NCBI RefSeq assembly: GCF_002803845.1
Contig: NZ_CP024985.1
Coordinates: forward strand, 7,327,501 to 7,391,500
Source of the DNA: Streptomyces lavendulae subsp. lavendulae
GTDB lineage: Bacteria; Actinomycetota; Actinomycetes; Streptomycetales; Streptomycetaceae
Direction: 5' to 3'
Length of the DNA stretch: 64,000 bases
Positions 8,897 through 17,713 of the stretch are shown here, piece by piece. Position 1 is the stretch's first letter. Every line of letters begins with the position of its first letter. The notes below the pieces were generated by a model. The model was not told the DNA's origin, did not search any database, and was given only the letters and a program-made list of their open reading frames with translations. Both the position numbers and the translations under genes were made by a program.

Positions 8897-8914
8897 GAGA
8901 GGAACGCCACCGTC

Positions 8915-10471
8915 ATGACCGACCCACAGCGTCCCAACGGATTCTGGGCCCAGGCGGGCGCCGACCCGGACCGGACCGTCCTGATCGCCCCCGACGGCGA
9001 GGCCTGGTCCGCCGGCCGGCTGCACGCCGACGTCAACCGGCTGGTCCACGGCCTGCGGGCCGCCGGGCTGGAGCGCGGCGACGTCCTCGCCGTGGTCCTG
9101 CCCAACGGCGTCGAGTTCCTCACCGCCTACCTCGCCGCCTCACAGGCGGGGTTCTACCTGGTCCCGGTCAACCACCACCTCGTCGGCCCCGAGATCGCCT
9201 GGATCGTCTCCGACTCCGGTGCCAAGGTCCTCGTCGCCCACGAGCGCTTCGCCGAGGCCGCCACCGCCGCGGCGGACGAGGCCGGCCTGCCCGCCGATCA
9301 CCGCTACGCCGTCGGCGCCGTCCCCGGCTTCCGCCCGTACGCCGAACTCCTCGACGGGCACCCCGCCACGCCCCCGGACGGCCGCACCCTCGGCTGGGTG
9401 ATGAACTACACCTCCGGCACCACCGGCCGCCCGCGCGGGATCCGCCGCCCGCTGCCCAGCAAGCTCCCGGAGGAGACGTACCTGGGCGGCTTCCTCGGGA
9501 TCTTCGGCATCCGCCCCTTCGACGACAACGTCCACCTCGTCTGCTCGCCGCTCTACCACACCGCCGTGCTCCAGTTCGCGGGCGCCTCGCTGCACATCGG
9601 GCACCCGCTGGTGCTGATGGACAAGTGGAGCCCCGAGGAGATGCTGCGCCTGATCGAACGCCACGCCTGCACGCACACCCACATGGTCCCCACCCAGTTC
9701 CACCGCCTCCTCGCGCTGCCACAGGCGACCAAGGACGCCTACGACGTCTCCTCCATGCGGCACGCCATCCACGGCGCCGCCCCCTGCCCCGACCACGTCA
9801 AACGGGCGATGATCGACTGGTGGGGCCGCTGCGTGGAGGAGTACTACGCGGCGAGCGAGGGCGGCGGCGCCTTCGCCACCGCCGAGGACTGGCTCAAGAA
9901 GCCGGGAACCGTCGGCAGGGCGTGGCCGATCAGCGAGCTCGCCATCCACGACGACGACGGCAACCGGCTGCCCCCCGGCGAACTCGGCACCGTCTACATC
10001 AAGATGAACACCGGCGGCTTCAGCTACCACAAGGACGAGGGCAAGACCAGGAAGAACCGCCTCGGCGACTTCTTCACCGTCGGAGACCTGGGCCTGCTCG
10101 ACGAGGAGGGCTACCTCTTCCTCCGCGACCGCAAGATCGACATGATCATTTCGGGCGGGGTGAACATCTACCCGGCGGAGATCGAATCCGCCCTGCTCAC
10201 CCACCCGGCGGTCGCGGACGCCGCGGCCTTCGGCATCCCGCACGACTCCTGGGGCGAGGAGGTCAAGGCCGTCATCGAGCCCGCCGAGGGATTCGAGGCG
10301 GGCGAGGCACTGGCCGCCGAGATCCTGAGCCACTGCGAGCGCCGGCTGGCCGGCTACAAGCGCCCCAAGTCCGTCGACTTCATCGCGGCGATGCCCCGCG
10401 ACCCGAACGGCAAGCTCTACAAGCGACGGCTGCGCGACCCCTACTGGGAGGGCCGGGAACGCGCCGTCTGA
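8915..10471 (+). CDS. Acyl-CoA synthetase (FadD, FadD4-like)
   Basis: A 518-residue ANL-superfamily ligase that activates a carboxylic acid to the adenylate and then the CoA thioester. It carries the P-loop YTSGTTGRPRGI, the adenine motif EEYYAASEGG, the hinge DRKIDMIISGGVNIYPAEIE and the C-terminal catalytic lysine in NGKLYKR. The sequence resembles mycobacterial FadD4-type ligases from memory. A GAGAGAGG ribosome site precedes the ATG, 18 bp after the nitronate-monooxygenase stop, so the two form an operon. The acid substrate is unknown; the shared upstream operator suggests a sterol or fatty-acid catabolite. Confidence 0.9.
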   Translation: MTDPQRPNGFWAQAGADPDRTVLIAPDGEAWSAGRLHADVNRLVHGLRAAGLERGDVLAVVLPNGVEFLTAYLAASQAGFYLVPVNHHLVGPEIAWIVSDSGAKVLVAHERFAEAATAAADEAGLPADHRYAVGAVPGFRPYAELLDGHPATPPDGRTLGWVMNYTSGTTGRPRGIRRPLPSKLPEETYLGGFLGIFGIRPFDDNVHLVCSPLYHTAVLQFAGASLHIGHPLVLMDKWSPEEMLRLIERHACTHTHMVPTQFHRLLALPQATKDAYDVSSMRHAIHGAAPCPDHVKRAMIDWWGRCVEEYYAASEGGGAFATAEDWLKKPGTVGRAWPISELAIHDDDGNRLPPGELGTVYIKMNTGGFSYHKDEGKTRKNRLGDFFTVGDLGLLDEEGYLFLRDRKIDMIISGGVNIYPAEIESALLTHPAVADAAAFGIPHDSWGEEVKAVIEPAEGFEAGEALAAEILSHCERRLAGYKRPKSVDFIAAMPRDPNGKLYKRRLRDPYWEGRERAV

Positions 10472-10574
10472 GCGGGTCCGCCACGCCCGGGGTCGGCGTG
10501 AGAAGTGCCACGTCAGAGCCCCCGGGGCGGCGTATGGGCCGCACCCGGGGGACACATCTGGCAAGTTGGCAGAT

Positions 10575-11735
10575 ATGAGTACGGCAACACGCAAGTCACC
10601 CCTGACCGACTGGACCGTCATCGTTCCCGTGGTGGCGCTCATCGCGCTCATCCTCAGCTGGGGACGGGAGCTGCCCGGATTCGCCGTGGCCCTGGTCGCC
10701 CTGTGTCTCGCGGGAGCGGTGCTGGCGGCCGTGCACCATGCCGAGGTGGTCGCCCACCGGGTGGGCGAACCCTTCGGCTCGCTCGTCCTGGCCGTCGCCG
10801 TCACCGTCATCGAAGTGGCCCTCATCGTCACCCTGATGGCCGACGGCGGCGACAAGACCGCCTCCCTCGCCCGGGACACCGTCTTCGCCGCCGTCATGAT
10901 CACCTGCAACGGCATCGTGGGCCTGTCCCTGCTCGTCGGGGCCCTGCGCAACCGGGTCGCCGTCTTCAACGCCGAGGGCTCCGGCGCGGCGCTGGCCACC
11001 GTGGCGACCCTGGCCGTCCTCAGCCTGGTCCTGCCGACCTTCACCACCAGCAAGCCGGGTCCGGAGTTCTCCACCGCCCAGCTGACCTTCGCCGCGGTGG
11101 CCTCGCTCGCCCTGTACGGGCTGTTCATCGCCGTCCAGACGGTCCGCCATCGGGACTACTTCCTGCCGGTGGCCACCGGGGCCGCCGCCTCCGGGGGTAC
11201 GGGGGCGACCGGGGGAGACGGGGGCGGGGGAGGCGAGGGCGACGGTGGCGGCGACGGGGACCACGCCGAACCGCCCACCCTCCGCGCCACCCTGATCAGC
11301 CTCGGCCTGCTGCTCGTCGCGCTCGTCGCCGTCGTCGGCGACGCCAAGTCCGTCTCGCCCGCCATCGAGGCGGGGGTCGCCAAGGCGGGCCTGCCCAACG
11401 CCGTCGTCGGTGTGATCATCGCCCTGCTGGTGCTGGCCCCCGAGACCCTCGCCGCCGTCAACGCCGCCCGCCGCGACCGCGTCCAGACCAGCCTCAACCT
11501 GGGTTACGGCTCGGCCATCGCGAGCATCGGCCTGACCATCCCGGCCATCGCCCTCGCGTCCATCTGGCTCTCCGGACCGCTGCTGCTGGGCCTCGGGCCG
11601 ATCCACATGGTCCTGCTCGCCCTGACCGTCGTGGTCAGCGCCCTCACCATCGCGCCCGGCCGGGCCACCCTGCTCCAGGGCGGAGTCCACCTCGTGGTGC
11701 TGGCCGCCTACCTGTTCCTCGCCGTCAGCCCGTGA
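10575..11735 (+). CDS. Calcium/sodium:proton antiporter, ChaA-like
   Basis: A 386-residue integral membrane protein with about eleven hydrophobic segments in two halves. Each half has a CaCA-superfamily alpha repeat with the ion-binding glutamate: VTVIEVALIVTLM in the first and VLAPETLAAVNAARRD in the second. The halves are joined by a glycine/acid-rich loop (GGDGGGGGEGDGGGDGDHAE), longer than in E. coli ChaA and possibly cation-sensing. The protein likely expels Ca2+ or Na+ in exchange for protons. ATG 10575 is chosen over an in-frame TTG at 10566; neither has a strong ribosome site. A strong hairpin follows immediately. Confidence 0.88.
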   Translation: MSTATRKSPLTDWTVIVPVVALIALILSWGRELPGFAVALVALCLAGAVLAAVHHAEVVAHRVGEPFGSLVLAVAVTVIEVALIVTLMADGGDKTASLARDTVFAAVMITCNGIVGLSLLVGALRNRVAVFNAEGSGAALATVATLAVLSLVLPTFTTSKPGPEFSTAQLTFAAVASLALYGLFIAVQTVRHRDYFLPVATGAAASGGTGATGGDGGGGGEGDGGGDGDHAEPPTLRATLISLGLLLVALVAVVGDAKSVSPAIEAGVAKAGLPNAVVGVIIALLVLAPETLAAVNAARRDRVQTSLNLGYGSAIASIGLTIPAIALASIWLSGPLLLGLGPIHMVLLALTVVVSALTIAPGRATLLQGGVHLVVLAAYLFLAVSP

Positions 11736-11736
11736 C

Positions 11737-11778
11737 CCGGGCCGTCCCCCTCCCCGGCGCGGAAGGGGGACGGCCCGG
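11737..11778 (+). terminator. Terminator of the ChaA-like gene
   Basis: A perfect 15-bp stem (CCGGGCCGTCCCCCT with its complement) and a 12-nt loop, beginning two bases after the antiporter stop codon. No U tract follows. Confidence 0.75.
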
Positions 11779-11858
11779 CCCGGTTCAGCGCCGCTCGCGC
11801 GGCCGGACCACCCTCAGCGCAGGCGAGGAGAGGATGTCCCGCTCGCAGCACCGCGAGG

Positions 11859-12092
11859 TCACCGACCGTCAGCCGGCCCCTCGCGGCCATCCCCGAGACG
11901 GTCGCGGAAATCAGCCGGCACGCTGTGGTGGAACCCGGGGTCATCCAGTTCCATGGCCATCGCGTACTCGAAGTCGATGCGGGAGCGGACCGCCTCGGCG
12001 GCCGCCGGTCCGACAGGCCGAGCAGGAACTGCAGCACACAGACGGTAGCCAGTCGACTGGCCGAGGGACCACGGGCACCTCGACGACCGCAT
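11859..12092 (-). pseudogene. IS1182-family transposase remnant
   Basis: Reading the minus strand, one frame gives RLATVCVLQFLLGLSDR. After a single missing base around 12010-12020, the next frame gives AAEAVRSRIDFEYAMAMEL and DDPGFHHSVPADFRDRL. From memory these are the N-terminal (DUF772) landmarks of IS1182-family transposases. Only about 70 residues survive. The DDE catalytic domain is absent and no terminal inverted repeats were seen. It marks a former insertion at the edge of the decayed accessory zone. Confidence 0.75.
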
Positions 12093-12149
12093 CGGTCACT
12101 GGAACAGCCCGAAATGCCCGTTGATCGTACTGCCGCACCGGGGGAACTC

Positions 12150-12434
12150 CAAGATCCCCGACAGCGTCAAGCTAGCCCGCTGTCGCCCCGCGCGGATGAC
12201 GTACGAGCTGCTCCAGGGCGGTCCAGCTCTCGCCCGTCTCGCCGTCGCCGAGGCGGTAGTAGAAGCCGGGCCGGGCGTTCGGGCCCAGCGGCACCGGGCG
12301 CTCAACATCTCACCGACGGCGTCCGCCAGATCAGCGGCTCCGGCGACCGGACGCGGCCCGATGGCGCAGCGGCCCTCGCGGATCTCGAACCCCGTGTTTT
12401 GCAGGTCGCGGATCCCGGCCAAGGGGTCACGTCC
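12150..12434 (-). pseudogene. Frameshifted hypothetical gene fragment
   Basis: On the minus strand a coherent stretch reads LAGIRDLQNTGFEIREGRC through AADLADAVGEMLS. Near 12300 the frame changes, and the adjacent frame continues as RPVPLGPNARPGFYYRLGDG and ETGESWTALEQLV to a stop near 12178. The joined product would be about 85 residues. No family is recognised. Its position after two putative immunity-type genes, in the same direction, suggests a decayed member of the same module. Confidence 0.5.
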
Positions 12435-12824
12435 TTACTCGTCAGCGTATTCGCGTCGGTACGCGTCGACCTCTTCGGGATTTGCCTGGCGGCAGTAGTC
12501 CCAGAAGTCGACCAGCACCCGGAACGCGTCGTCGAGGGTGAATTCGCCCTGGACGTGCTCGACGAAGTGGTTCTCCACCCTCACGCCCCGCGGGCCGATG
12601 GTGGCGGTGTGCGCGTTCCCGTCCAGATCCTCCGGCGCGAAACCCGGGTCGGCCATGGCCGCGGCCACCAGATCGATCGCCTCCAGGACGGACAGCGGCA
12701 CGAGCTGGATGTCGGCCGTCACCCACTGCCCCAGGATGTTCAGCTCGGCGGGCCCGGAGAAGTCCGGCACCCCGAACGGGCCCTGCACGTAGTACTGCGT
12801 GCGGATCACTGCTTTGTTCTCCAT
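12435..12824 (-). CDS. Hypothetical protein, possible immunity-type partner
   Basis: A 129-residue acidic soluble protein. The ATG at 12824 starts MENKAVIRTQYYVQGPFGVP; longer in-frame upstream sequence runs antiparallel over the neighbouring gene and is discarded. It lies 5 bp after the stop of the 264-residue gene read in the same direction, so the two are one operon. No signal, membrane segment or known domain is recognised. Small acidic proteins placed after secreted-effector-like genes are often immunity proteins; here that rests on context only. Confidence 0.65.
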   Translation of the reverse strand: MENKAVIRTQYYVQGPFGVPDFSGPAELNILGQWVTADIQLVPLSVLEAIDLVAAAMADPGFAPEDLDGNAHTATIGPRGVRVENHFVEHVQGEFTLDDAFRVLVDFWDYCRQANPEEVDAYRREYADE

Positions 12825-12829
12825 CTTGC

Positions 12830-13624
12830 CTACTGCGGCATGAGCGGGTGGTCGGCGCGGCGGCCCAACGCCTCGCGGACCTCCGCGCACACCCGCTCGT
12901 TGCCGACGGTCAGCAGGTATTCGCCGAACTGCCGGCCCTCCGGGCCCCGCGCACGGAACACGATCGAGACGGCATGGTTCAGCGTGCGGGAGGAGGAGTC
13001 GACGTCGAGGATGCCCATGGCCAGCTCCACGGCCAGCTCCCCGTCGACCGTGGACACCCCGGCCGCCAGATCGACCAGCTGCGTGGGCAGGTCGAACGAG
13101 CACTTCTCACCTGCCGCCAGGGATCGCACACCCCGGCCGATGACGTCCTTGACGTCGTCCAGCAGCGCCTGAAGTGTGGCCCTGTCGAACAACTCGCCCA
13201 GCTTGTCCTCGAAATACTCGCCGTCGGCGAGCCGCACCAGAGCACGGGCGGCGTCCAGACGAAGCGTCTCGGTCCCCTTCTCCCGCGCCAGGTCCCGCTC
13301 GGCAACAGCTGCCGCGAGCTGCGCGAACGTACTGTCCACCGAGAACTTCCGGTCGATCGAGCAGTCGTACCAGGGAGTCCTCCTGGGATCCGCGGCGGCA
13401 CGGATCACCGTCTCGTATCCCGCCGCCTCGCCCCAGGTGGTCAGCGCCACGCACGCCAGGAACCGCTCGATCTCGGGCGCCCCGGGATCGTTCATCAAGG
13501 CGACGAGGCCGGGAACGCGGGTCCGGTGACGGGGACTTTCGAACGCGTCGTAGATCACGTCGTCGATGTCGTCCGTCGGCCGGCCGTCGAAATCCGTTCC
13601 GAGCAATTCCTGATAGCCGTGCAT
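12830..13624 (-). CDS. Helical-repeat hypothetical protein, possible immunity-type partner
   Basis: A 264-residue protein rich in amphipathic helices with HEAT-like spacing (for example IERFLACVALTTWGEAAGY and LDAARALVRLADGEYFEDKL). The start ATG at 13624 has an AGGAG ribosome site 8 bp upstream; in-frame sequence further upstream is not coding-like. No export signal or enzyme motif is seen. It lies downstream of the WXG-like/pentapeptide gene but is separated from it by a strong hairpin (13659-13699), and directly precedes the 129-residue gene. A binding or immunity role is plausible and unproven. Confidence 0.7.
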   Translation of the reverse strand: MHGYQELLGTDFDGRPTDDIDDVIYDAFESPRHRTRVPGLVALMNDPGAPEIERFLACVALTTWGEAAGYETVIRAAADPRRTPWYDCSIDRKFSVDSTFAQLAAAVAERDLAREKGTETLRLDAARALVRLADGEYFEDKLGELFDRATLQALLDDVKDVIGRGVRSLAAGEKCSFDLPTQLVDLAAGVSTVDGELAVELAMGILDVDSSSRTLNHAVSIVFRARGPEGRQFGEYLLTVGNERVCAEVREALGRRADHPLMPQ

Positions 13625-13658
13625 GGACTGGCTCCTGCTTCCGCTGAGTTCATTTCCC

Positions 13659-13699
13659 GCCGAGCCGCTCGTCCTCAAAACGAGAACGAGCGGCTCGGC
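13659..13699 (-). terminator. Strong hairpin after the WXG-like/pentapeptide gene
   Basis: GCCGAGCCGCTCGT and its exact complement form a 14-bp stem with a 13-nt loop containing AAAA. It lies between two genes read leftwards, so it should end the upstream transcript; the next gene then needs its own promoter or read-through. Confidence 0.75.
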
Positions 13700-13753
13700 G
13701 AGACCGGGCACCCGCCGTGAAAGTGAAGGATTCCGGAAGGGGGTGCGGCCGCC

Positions 13754-14578
13754 CTACTTCGGGGGCCTGCCGGGAGCGATCACTTCGACCTGCCCGCCCC
13801 GCTCACCGAACCACGCCTCCAGCTCCGCGCCGGCCAACTCTCGGGACGATTCGCCACTGAAGACGGTGACCGGCCCGAAAACTGTGCCTGTCAAGCCACG
13901 CACCACCGTGGCGTCGTCGACCGTGACCCTGAAGCTGTTGTGGGACAAGACCGCGTCGGTCAGGTCCGCTCCCCTCAAATCGACGCGGAAGAGCGAGGCC
14001 CCCATGATCCTTGTCCCTCTGAAGCTCGCTCCCGACGCGTCGACCCCATGCAGCGAGGCCTTGACCATGTCGGCGCCGTCGAGCCGCGCCGACCGGAGCA
14101 CGGCCTCGTCAAGATTCGCCCTGACGAGGTCGGCGCCGGTCAGATCCGCACCCGTGAGATCCGCCGACTGAAGGTCGGCGCGGTAGAAACTCACTCCTGC
14201 CAGCCGCACACCCGCCAGGACCGCCTGGGTAAACCACGAGCTCGTGAAGTCCGCGCCCGACAGATCCGCGCCTCGGAAGTCGTGCTCGATACCGAAGAGG
14301 CTGTAGCCGTCCTCGGCCAGCCATTCCTGCAACCGGTGCGTCGCCTCAGGGTCGGTCGGAAGCGCCTTAGGGTCCCGTTTCTTTACCGGATCCAGTTCCT
14401 GAAAGGCGTTGTGGACGTCGCGGCCCGTTCCGCGAATGCCGGAAGCAGTGGTCTTCAGCGAAGCCGCGTGCTTCTCCAGAGTCTCCAGGTTCCCCGTGAA
14501 GGTCGGTATCGCACCGGCCTCGGCGGTCTTGTTCAGGACTCCATGAATGCCACCCGGCTCGACGTCCCACGTCGACAC
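13754..14578 (-). CDS. WXG100/DUF6507-like N-terminus fused to a pentapeptide-repeat domain
   Basis: A 274-residue protein with a GTG start at 14578 preceded by GGGGGG. Residues 1-65 (STWDVEPGGIHGVLNKTAEA and following helix) resemble the short ESX/WXG100-type helical hairpins of the DUF6507 group that lead type VII-secreted actinobacterial proteins. After a linker, residues 95-230 are A(D/N)LxxA-type pentapeptide repeats (such as FRGADLSGADF and ADLTGADLTGADLVRANL), which fold as a right-handed beta-helix. The rest is a short beta-rich tail. The combination suggests an exported binding protein, or an effector whose toxic domain has been replaced. Two small hypothetical genes follow in the same direction. 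Confidence 0.75.
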   Translation of the reverse strand: MSTWDVEPGGIHGVLNKTAEAGAIPTFTGNLETLEKHAASLKTTASGIRGTGRDVHNAFQELDPVKKRDPKALPTDPEATHRLQEWLAEDGYSLFGIEHDFRGADLSGADFTSSWFTQAVLAGVRLAGVSFYRADLQSADLTGADLTGADLVRANLDEAVLRSARLDGADMVKASLHGVDASGASFRGTRIMGASLFRVDLRGADLTDAVLSHNSFRVTVDDATVVRGLTGTVFGPVTVFSGESSRELAGAELEAWFGERGGQVEVIAPGRPPK

Positions 14579-14899
14579 GATGGCCCCCCGTTCCGTAAAG
14601 CGTTTCCTTCAAGTGCCCCGGCGCCGAATGCTCGCGTCGACGGGATCAGGCCACCGAGATCTTCACTCTAACGGCGCGTACGACAGACGCCGTCGGCCAA
14701 CTCCGCGTCACCCGGCTCGAATATCCCAAGTCCCGGCCCGCCCCGGCCCATCTGTTGCTGAACAGTGGCATTCGTCGACGAGGAGCCCGCGGAGGTGGCG
14801 GACCATCGGCGCGTACGTGGTGTTCCGGGCCGACGAGCAGGTCAGGCACCCCTCAGTGGGGCCGATCCACGGGCGCCCGTCTGATGGGCCAAGCAGCTC
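14579..14899. other. Non-coding or decayed stretch
   Basis: No convincing gene. A minus-strand frame contains GRPWIGPTEGCLTCSSARNT, which has the look of a protein fragment but no family was recognised. It lies between the acylase remnant and the WXG-like gene and is probably decayed sequence. Confidence 0.4.
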
Positions 14900-15540
14900 A
14901 CACCCACGCCGGGCTGGACCGCGTCCGGGGCCGAGGCCGGGGACGACCGGCCTGTAGCGGGTCCACCACTGTCTGCGGACCACCGGGGTCCCGCCGCCCT
15001 TCACCTCGACGCTGACCTTGCGTTCCGTCATCCGCTCCGGCCTGTCGTCCACCAGGTACGCGGCCGGGCCGGCCGGGTCGAGGGCCGGCGGGTGCAGGTC
15101 CTTGGTCGGACCGGCCGGAGCGGGCGCGGCCAGCAGCTTCCGACCGTGCCCGTCTCCCGAGAGGTTCGTCGTGGCCGAGGAGAGCGAGAAGTCGGGCGCG
15201 GCGGGGGGCCCGGCCGGCGCGAGCGCTCGCCGGACACGGTCTGGAACCCGCCGGCGAGCACGCAGACCGGGTCGGCGGCCCGGGCCCAGGCGGTGCCGAA
15301 ACCGAGGTTCGCGTAGTCCCGGGCCGGCACGTGCGGGATGCCGTTCTCGGTGTAGCGGATGACCGCGGACAGACCGCCGCCCGAGGGGGCGACCCCCGGG
15401 ATCGGGGCCGTTCGTGGCTCCGGCCTGCGGTAACGCGGCCGTCGCCGCGAGGAGCGTGGCACCGGTGACGGCGAACCGGCGCAGGAGCGGTCCGGTGCGG
15501 CGGCGGGTCGCGTGCGTGTCCCCACGCTCATGCAGTCCGT
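14900..15540 (-). pseudogene. Decayed penicillin acylase-family gene
   Basis: Three minus-strand frames must be joined. A signal peptide reads RRFAVTGATLLAATAALPQA, then an acylase A-chain start (SAVIRYTENGIPHVPARDYA, LGFGTAWARAADPVCVLAGG, FQTVSGERS), then APDFSLSSATTNLSGDGHGR followed by a jump to PERMTERKVSVEVKGGGTPV and RQWWTRY. From memory the order matches secreted penicillin/acyl-homoserine-lactone acylases, normally about 800 residues. At least two frameshifts and a large internal deletion are evident, and the catalytic N-terminal serine of the B chain is lost. A TTA codon lies in the signal-peptide region. No function is expected. Confidence 0.75.
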
Positions 15541-15625
15541 CCGATGCCCTGTCAACATCCCGTTCGGTGTCCCCTGTTGCCGCACCGATCTTGACCCGGG
15601 TGCGCCGCGGGGCGAGGATCGCGCC

Positions 15626-17128
15626 ATGACGGCAGTACGGGACAACACGGTCGACGGGCTCGTACGGGACAGCGCGCGGCGGGTCCCCGACCGGGTGGCG
15701 GTCCGCTACCGCGACCGGGCCTGGACCTACCGGGAACTCGACGCGGCCGTCTCCACCGGCGCCGCCGTCCTGCGCGGGCGCTACGGGCTGGCCGCGGGCG
15801 ACCGGGTCGCCACCTTCGCCCACAACAGCGACGCCTACCTCATCGCCTTCCTCGCCTGCGCCCGCGCCGGCCTCACCCACGTGCCGGTCAACCAGAACCT
15901 CACGGGCGAGGACCTCGCGCACATCCTCGGCGACTGCGGAAGCGCCCTGGTCCTGGCCGACCCGGACCTGGCGGAGCGGGTACCCGCCGCGCACGCCGTC
16001 CGGCCGCTGCGCGACGCCCCCGGCTCCTTCCTGGCCGAGCTCGCCGAGCCGCTCCCGTACGAGGGGGAGCCCGGCGACCCGTCGGCCGTGGTGCAGCTGC
16101 TCTACACCTCCGGGACCACCGCCCTGCCCAAGGGCGCGATGATGACCCACCGGGCCCTGGCGCACGAGTACGAGAGCGCGATCGACGCCCTGGACCTCAC
16201 GGAGACGGACCGCCCCGCCCACGCCCTGCCGCTGTACCACTCGGCGCAGATGCACGTGTTCCTGCTGCCCTACCTGGCGGTCGGCGCGCACAACACCGTC
16301 CTCGACGCACCGGCCCCCGACGCGCTCCTCGACCTGGTGGAGGCGGGCGGCGCCGACAGCCTGTTCGCGCCGCCGACGGTGTGGATCGCCCTCGCCGGAC
16401 ACCCGAGGTTCGCGGCCGCGGAGCTGGGCGCACTGCGCAAGGCCTACTACGGCGCCTCGATCATGCCGGTGCCCGTCCTGGAACGGCTGCGGGAGCGGCT
16501 GCCCGGGCTCGGGTTCTACAACTGCTTCGGGCAGAGCGAGATCGGCCCGCTCGCCACCGTGCTGGGGCCGGACGAACACGAGGGCCGGATGGACTCCTGC
16601 GGGCGGCCGGTACGCCACGTGGAGGCGGAGGTCGTCGACGAGGACGGCGCCCGGGTGCCGGACGGCACGGCGGGGGAGGTGGTGTACCGCTCGCCACAGC
16701 TGTGCCTGGGCTACTGGAACGACCCGCGGGCCACCGAGATGGCCTTCCGGGACGGCTGGTTCCGCTCGGGTGACCTCGCGGTCCGCGACGCCGAGGGCTA
16801 CTTCACCGTCGTCGACCGGGTGAAGGACGTCATCAACTCGGGCGGGGTGCTCGTCGCCTCCCGGCAGGTCGAGGACGTGCTGTACACCCATCCGGGGGTG
16901 GCCGAGGCGGCGGTGATCGGGCTGCCCGACGAGCGGTGGATCGAGGCCGTCACGGCGGTCGTGGTGCCGCGCGGGGAGGTCACGGAGGCGGAGCTGGTGG
17001 CGTACGCCCGCGAGCGGCTCGCGCACTTCAAGGCCCCGAAACGGGTGGTCTTCGTGGACGTCCTGCCGCGCAACGCCAGCGGGAAGATCCTCAAACGGGA
17101 ACTCCGTGACCGCTTCGCGCAACGCTGA
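15626..17128 (+). CDS. Acyl-CoA synthetase (AMP-binding, FadD-type)
   Basis: A 500-residue ANL ligase. ATG 15626 gives MTAVRDNTVDGLVRDSARRV, the family's usual start; the longer frame upstream overlaps the acylase remnant. Motifs: P-loop LYTSGTTALPKGAMMTH, adenine motif NCFGQSEIGP, hinge VDRVKDVINSGGVLVASRQV and catalytic lysine in SGKILKREL. The short length and the CFGQSE motif resemble medium-chain or fatty-acyl-CoA ligases. It stands alone between decayed regions and lacks the TCTGA-N7-TCAGA site found before the other ligases, so it may belong to another pathway. Confidence 0.9.
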   Translation: MTAVRDNTVDGLVRDSARRVPDRVAVRYRDRAWTYRELDAAVSTGAAVLRGRYGLAAGDRVATFAHNSDAYLIAFLACARAGLTHVPVNQNLTGEDLAHILGDCGSALVLADPDLAERVPAAHAVRPLRDAPGSFLAELAEPLPYEGEPGDPSAVVQLLYTSGTTALPKGAMMTHRALAHEYESAIDALDLTETDRPAHALPLYHSAQMHVFLLPYLAVGAHNTVLDAPAPDALLDLVEAGGADSLFAPPTVWIALAGHPRFAAAELGALRKAYYGASIMPVPVLERLRERLPGLGFYNCFGQSEIGPLATVLGPDEHEGRMDSCGRPVRHVEAEVVDEDGARVPDGTAGEVVYRSPQLCLGYWNDPRATEMAFRDGWFRSGDLAVRDAEGYFTVVDRVKDVINSGGVLVASRQVEDVLYTHPGVAEAAVIGLPDERWIEAVTAVVVPRGEVTEAELVAYARERLAHFKAPKRVVFVDVLPRNASGKILKRELRDRFAQR

Positions 17129-17713
17129 CGCCCCTGCGGCGGGCGGGACGGGCGTGGGGCCGGGGCGGGGCGGGCGTTGGGCTGACCGGGCCGAGCGTCG
17201 GGTCGGGGCCGGGCTGGGACGAGGCGGAGCGGGTGCGCGGCCCCGGCGCGGGAGCCGGGGCCGCAGCGCCGACCGGCGGGCCGGGACCTGACGGGGCCGA
17301 GTACCCGCCGGGCCGGGACCTGCCGGGCCGAGTGCCCGCCGGGCTGAGGCCTGGCGGCCGGAGTGCCCGCCGGGCTGCGGCCCGGGGGCCGTATACCCGC
17401 CAGGCTGCGGCTGACGAGCCGAGTACTCGCCAGGCTGCGACCTGACGGGCCGGGACCCGCCGGGCCGTCCGGGGACCGCGGCGGCGCCCGCCCCCGGAGG
17501 GGACCCCCGGGACGTCGCCGCGACCGGCCGGCCGGCATCACCCCAGGCTCCCGGCACGCGCCAACGGAGCCCTGACGGACGGCTCATGGCACTCCGTCAG
17601 CCGATCACGGCGCGCGGCAGCGGCCCGGAATGGCCGGGATCCCCCTCAAGACCCAAAACACGGAGCCATAGGCTCGGCCGGGGGCCGCGAGCGTACGGAC
17701 AAGGGCCGCATGC
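17129..17713. other. Gene-free, repeat-bearing stretch
   Basis: Very GC-rich sequence between the FadD ligase and the SARP remnant. Apart from the 31-bp tandem array no gene, promoter or structured RNA is seen. Confidence 0.5.
17299..17452. repeat. 31-bp imperfect tandem repeat, five copies
   Basis: Units start at 17299, 17330, 17361, 17392 and 17422. The consensus begins GAGTACCCGCCGGGCTG and ends in a CGGGCC-like run. One unit is 30 bp and copies differ at several positions; a partial copy precedes the array. There are no spacers, so it is a minisatellite rather than a CRISPR. In one minus-strand frame it reads as PGGYSARQP-like peptides, but no gene with a start or ribosome site contains it. 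Confidence 0.75.

Noticed and set aside
12825..13103. N-terminal extension of the 129-residue protein
   Set aside because: The extension is arginine/glycine-rich antisense-like sequence over the neighbouring gene. ATG 12824 gives a normal protein.
17299..17452. Possible CRISPR array
   Set aside because: Units of 30-31 bp follow one another directly without spacers, and there are no cas genes.
14708..17587. 959-codon minus-strand open frame
   Set aside because: Mostly antisense to the FadD ligase. Only its 14.9-15.5 kb part matches a decayed acylase.
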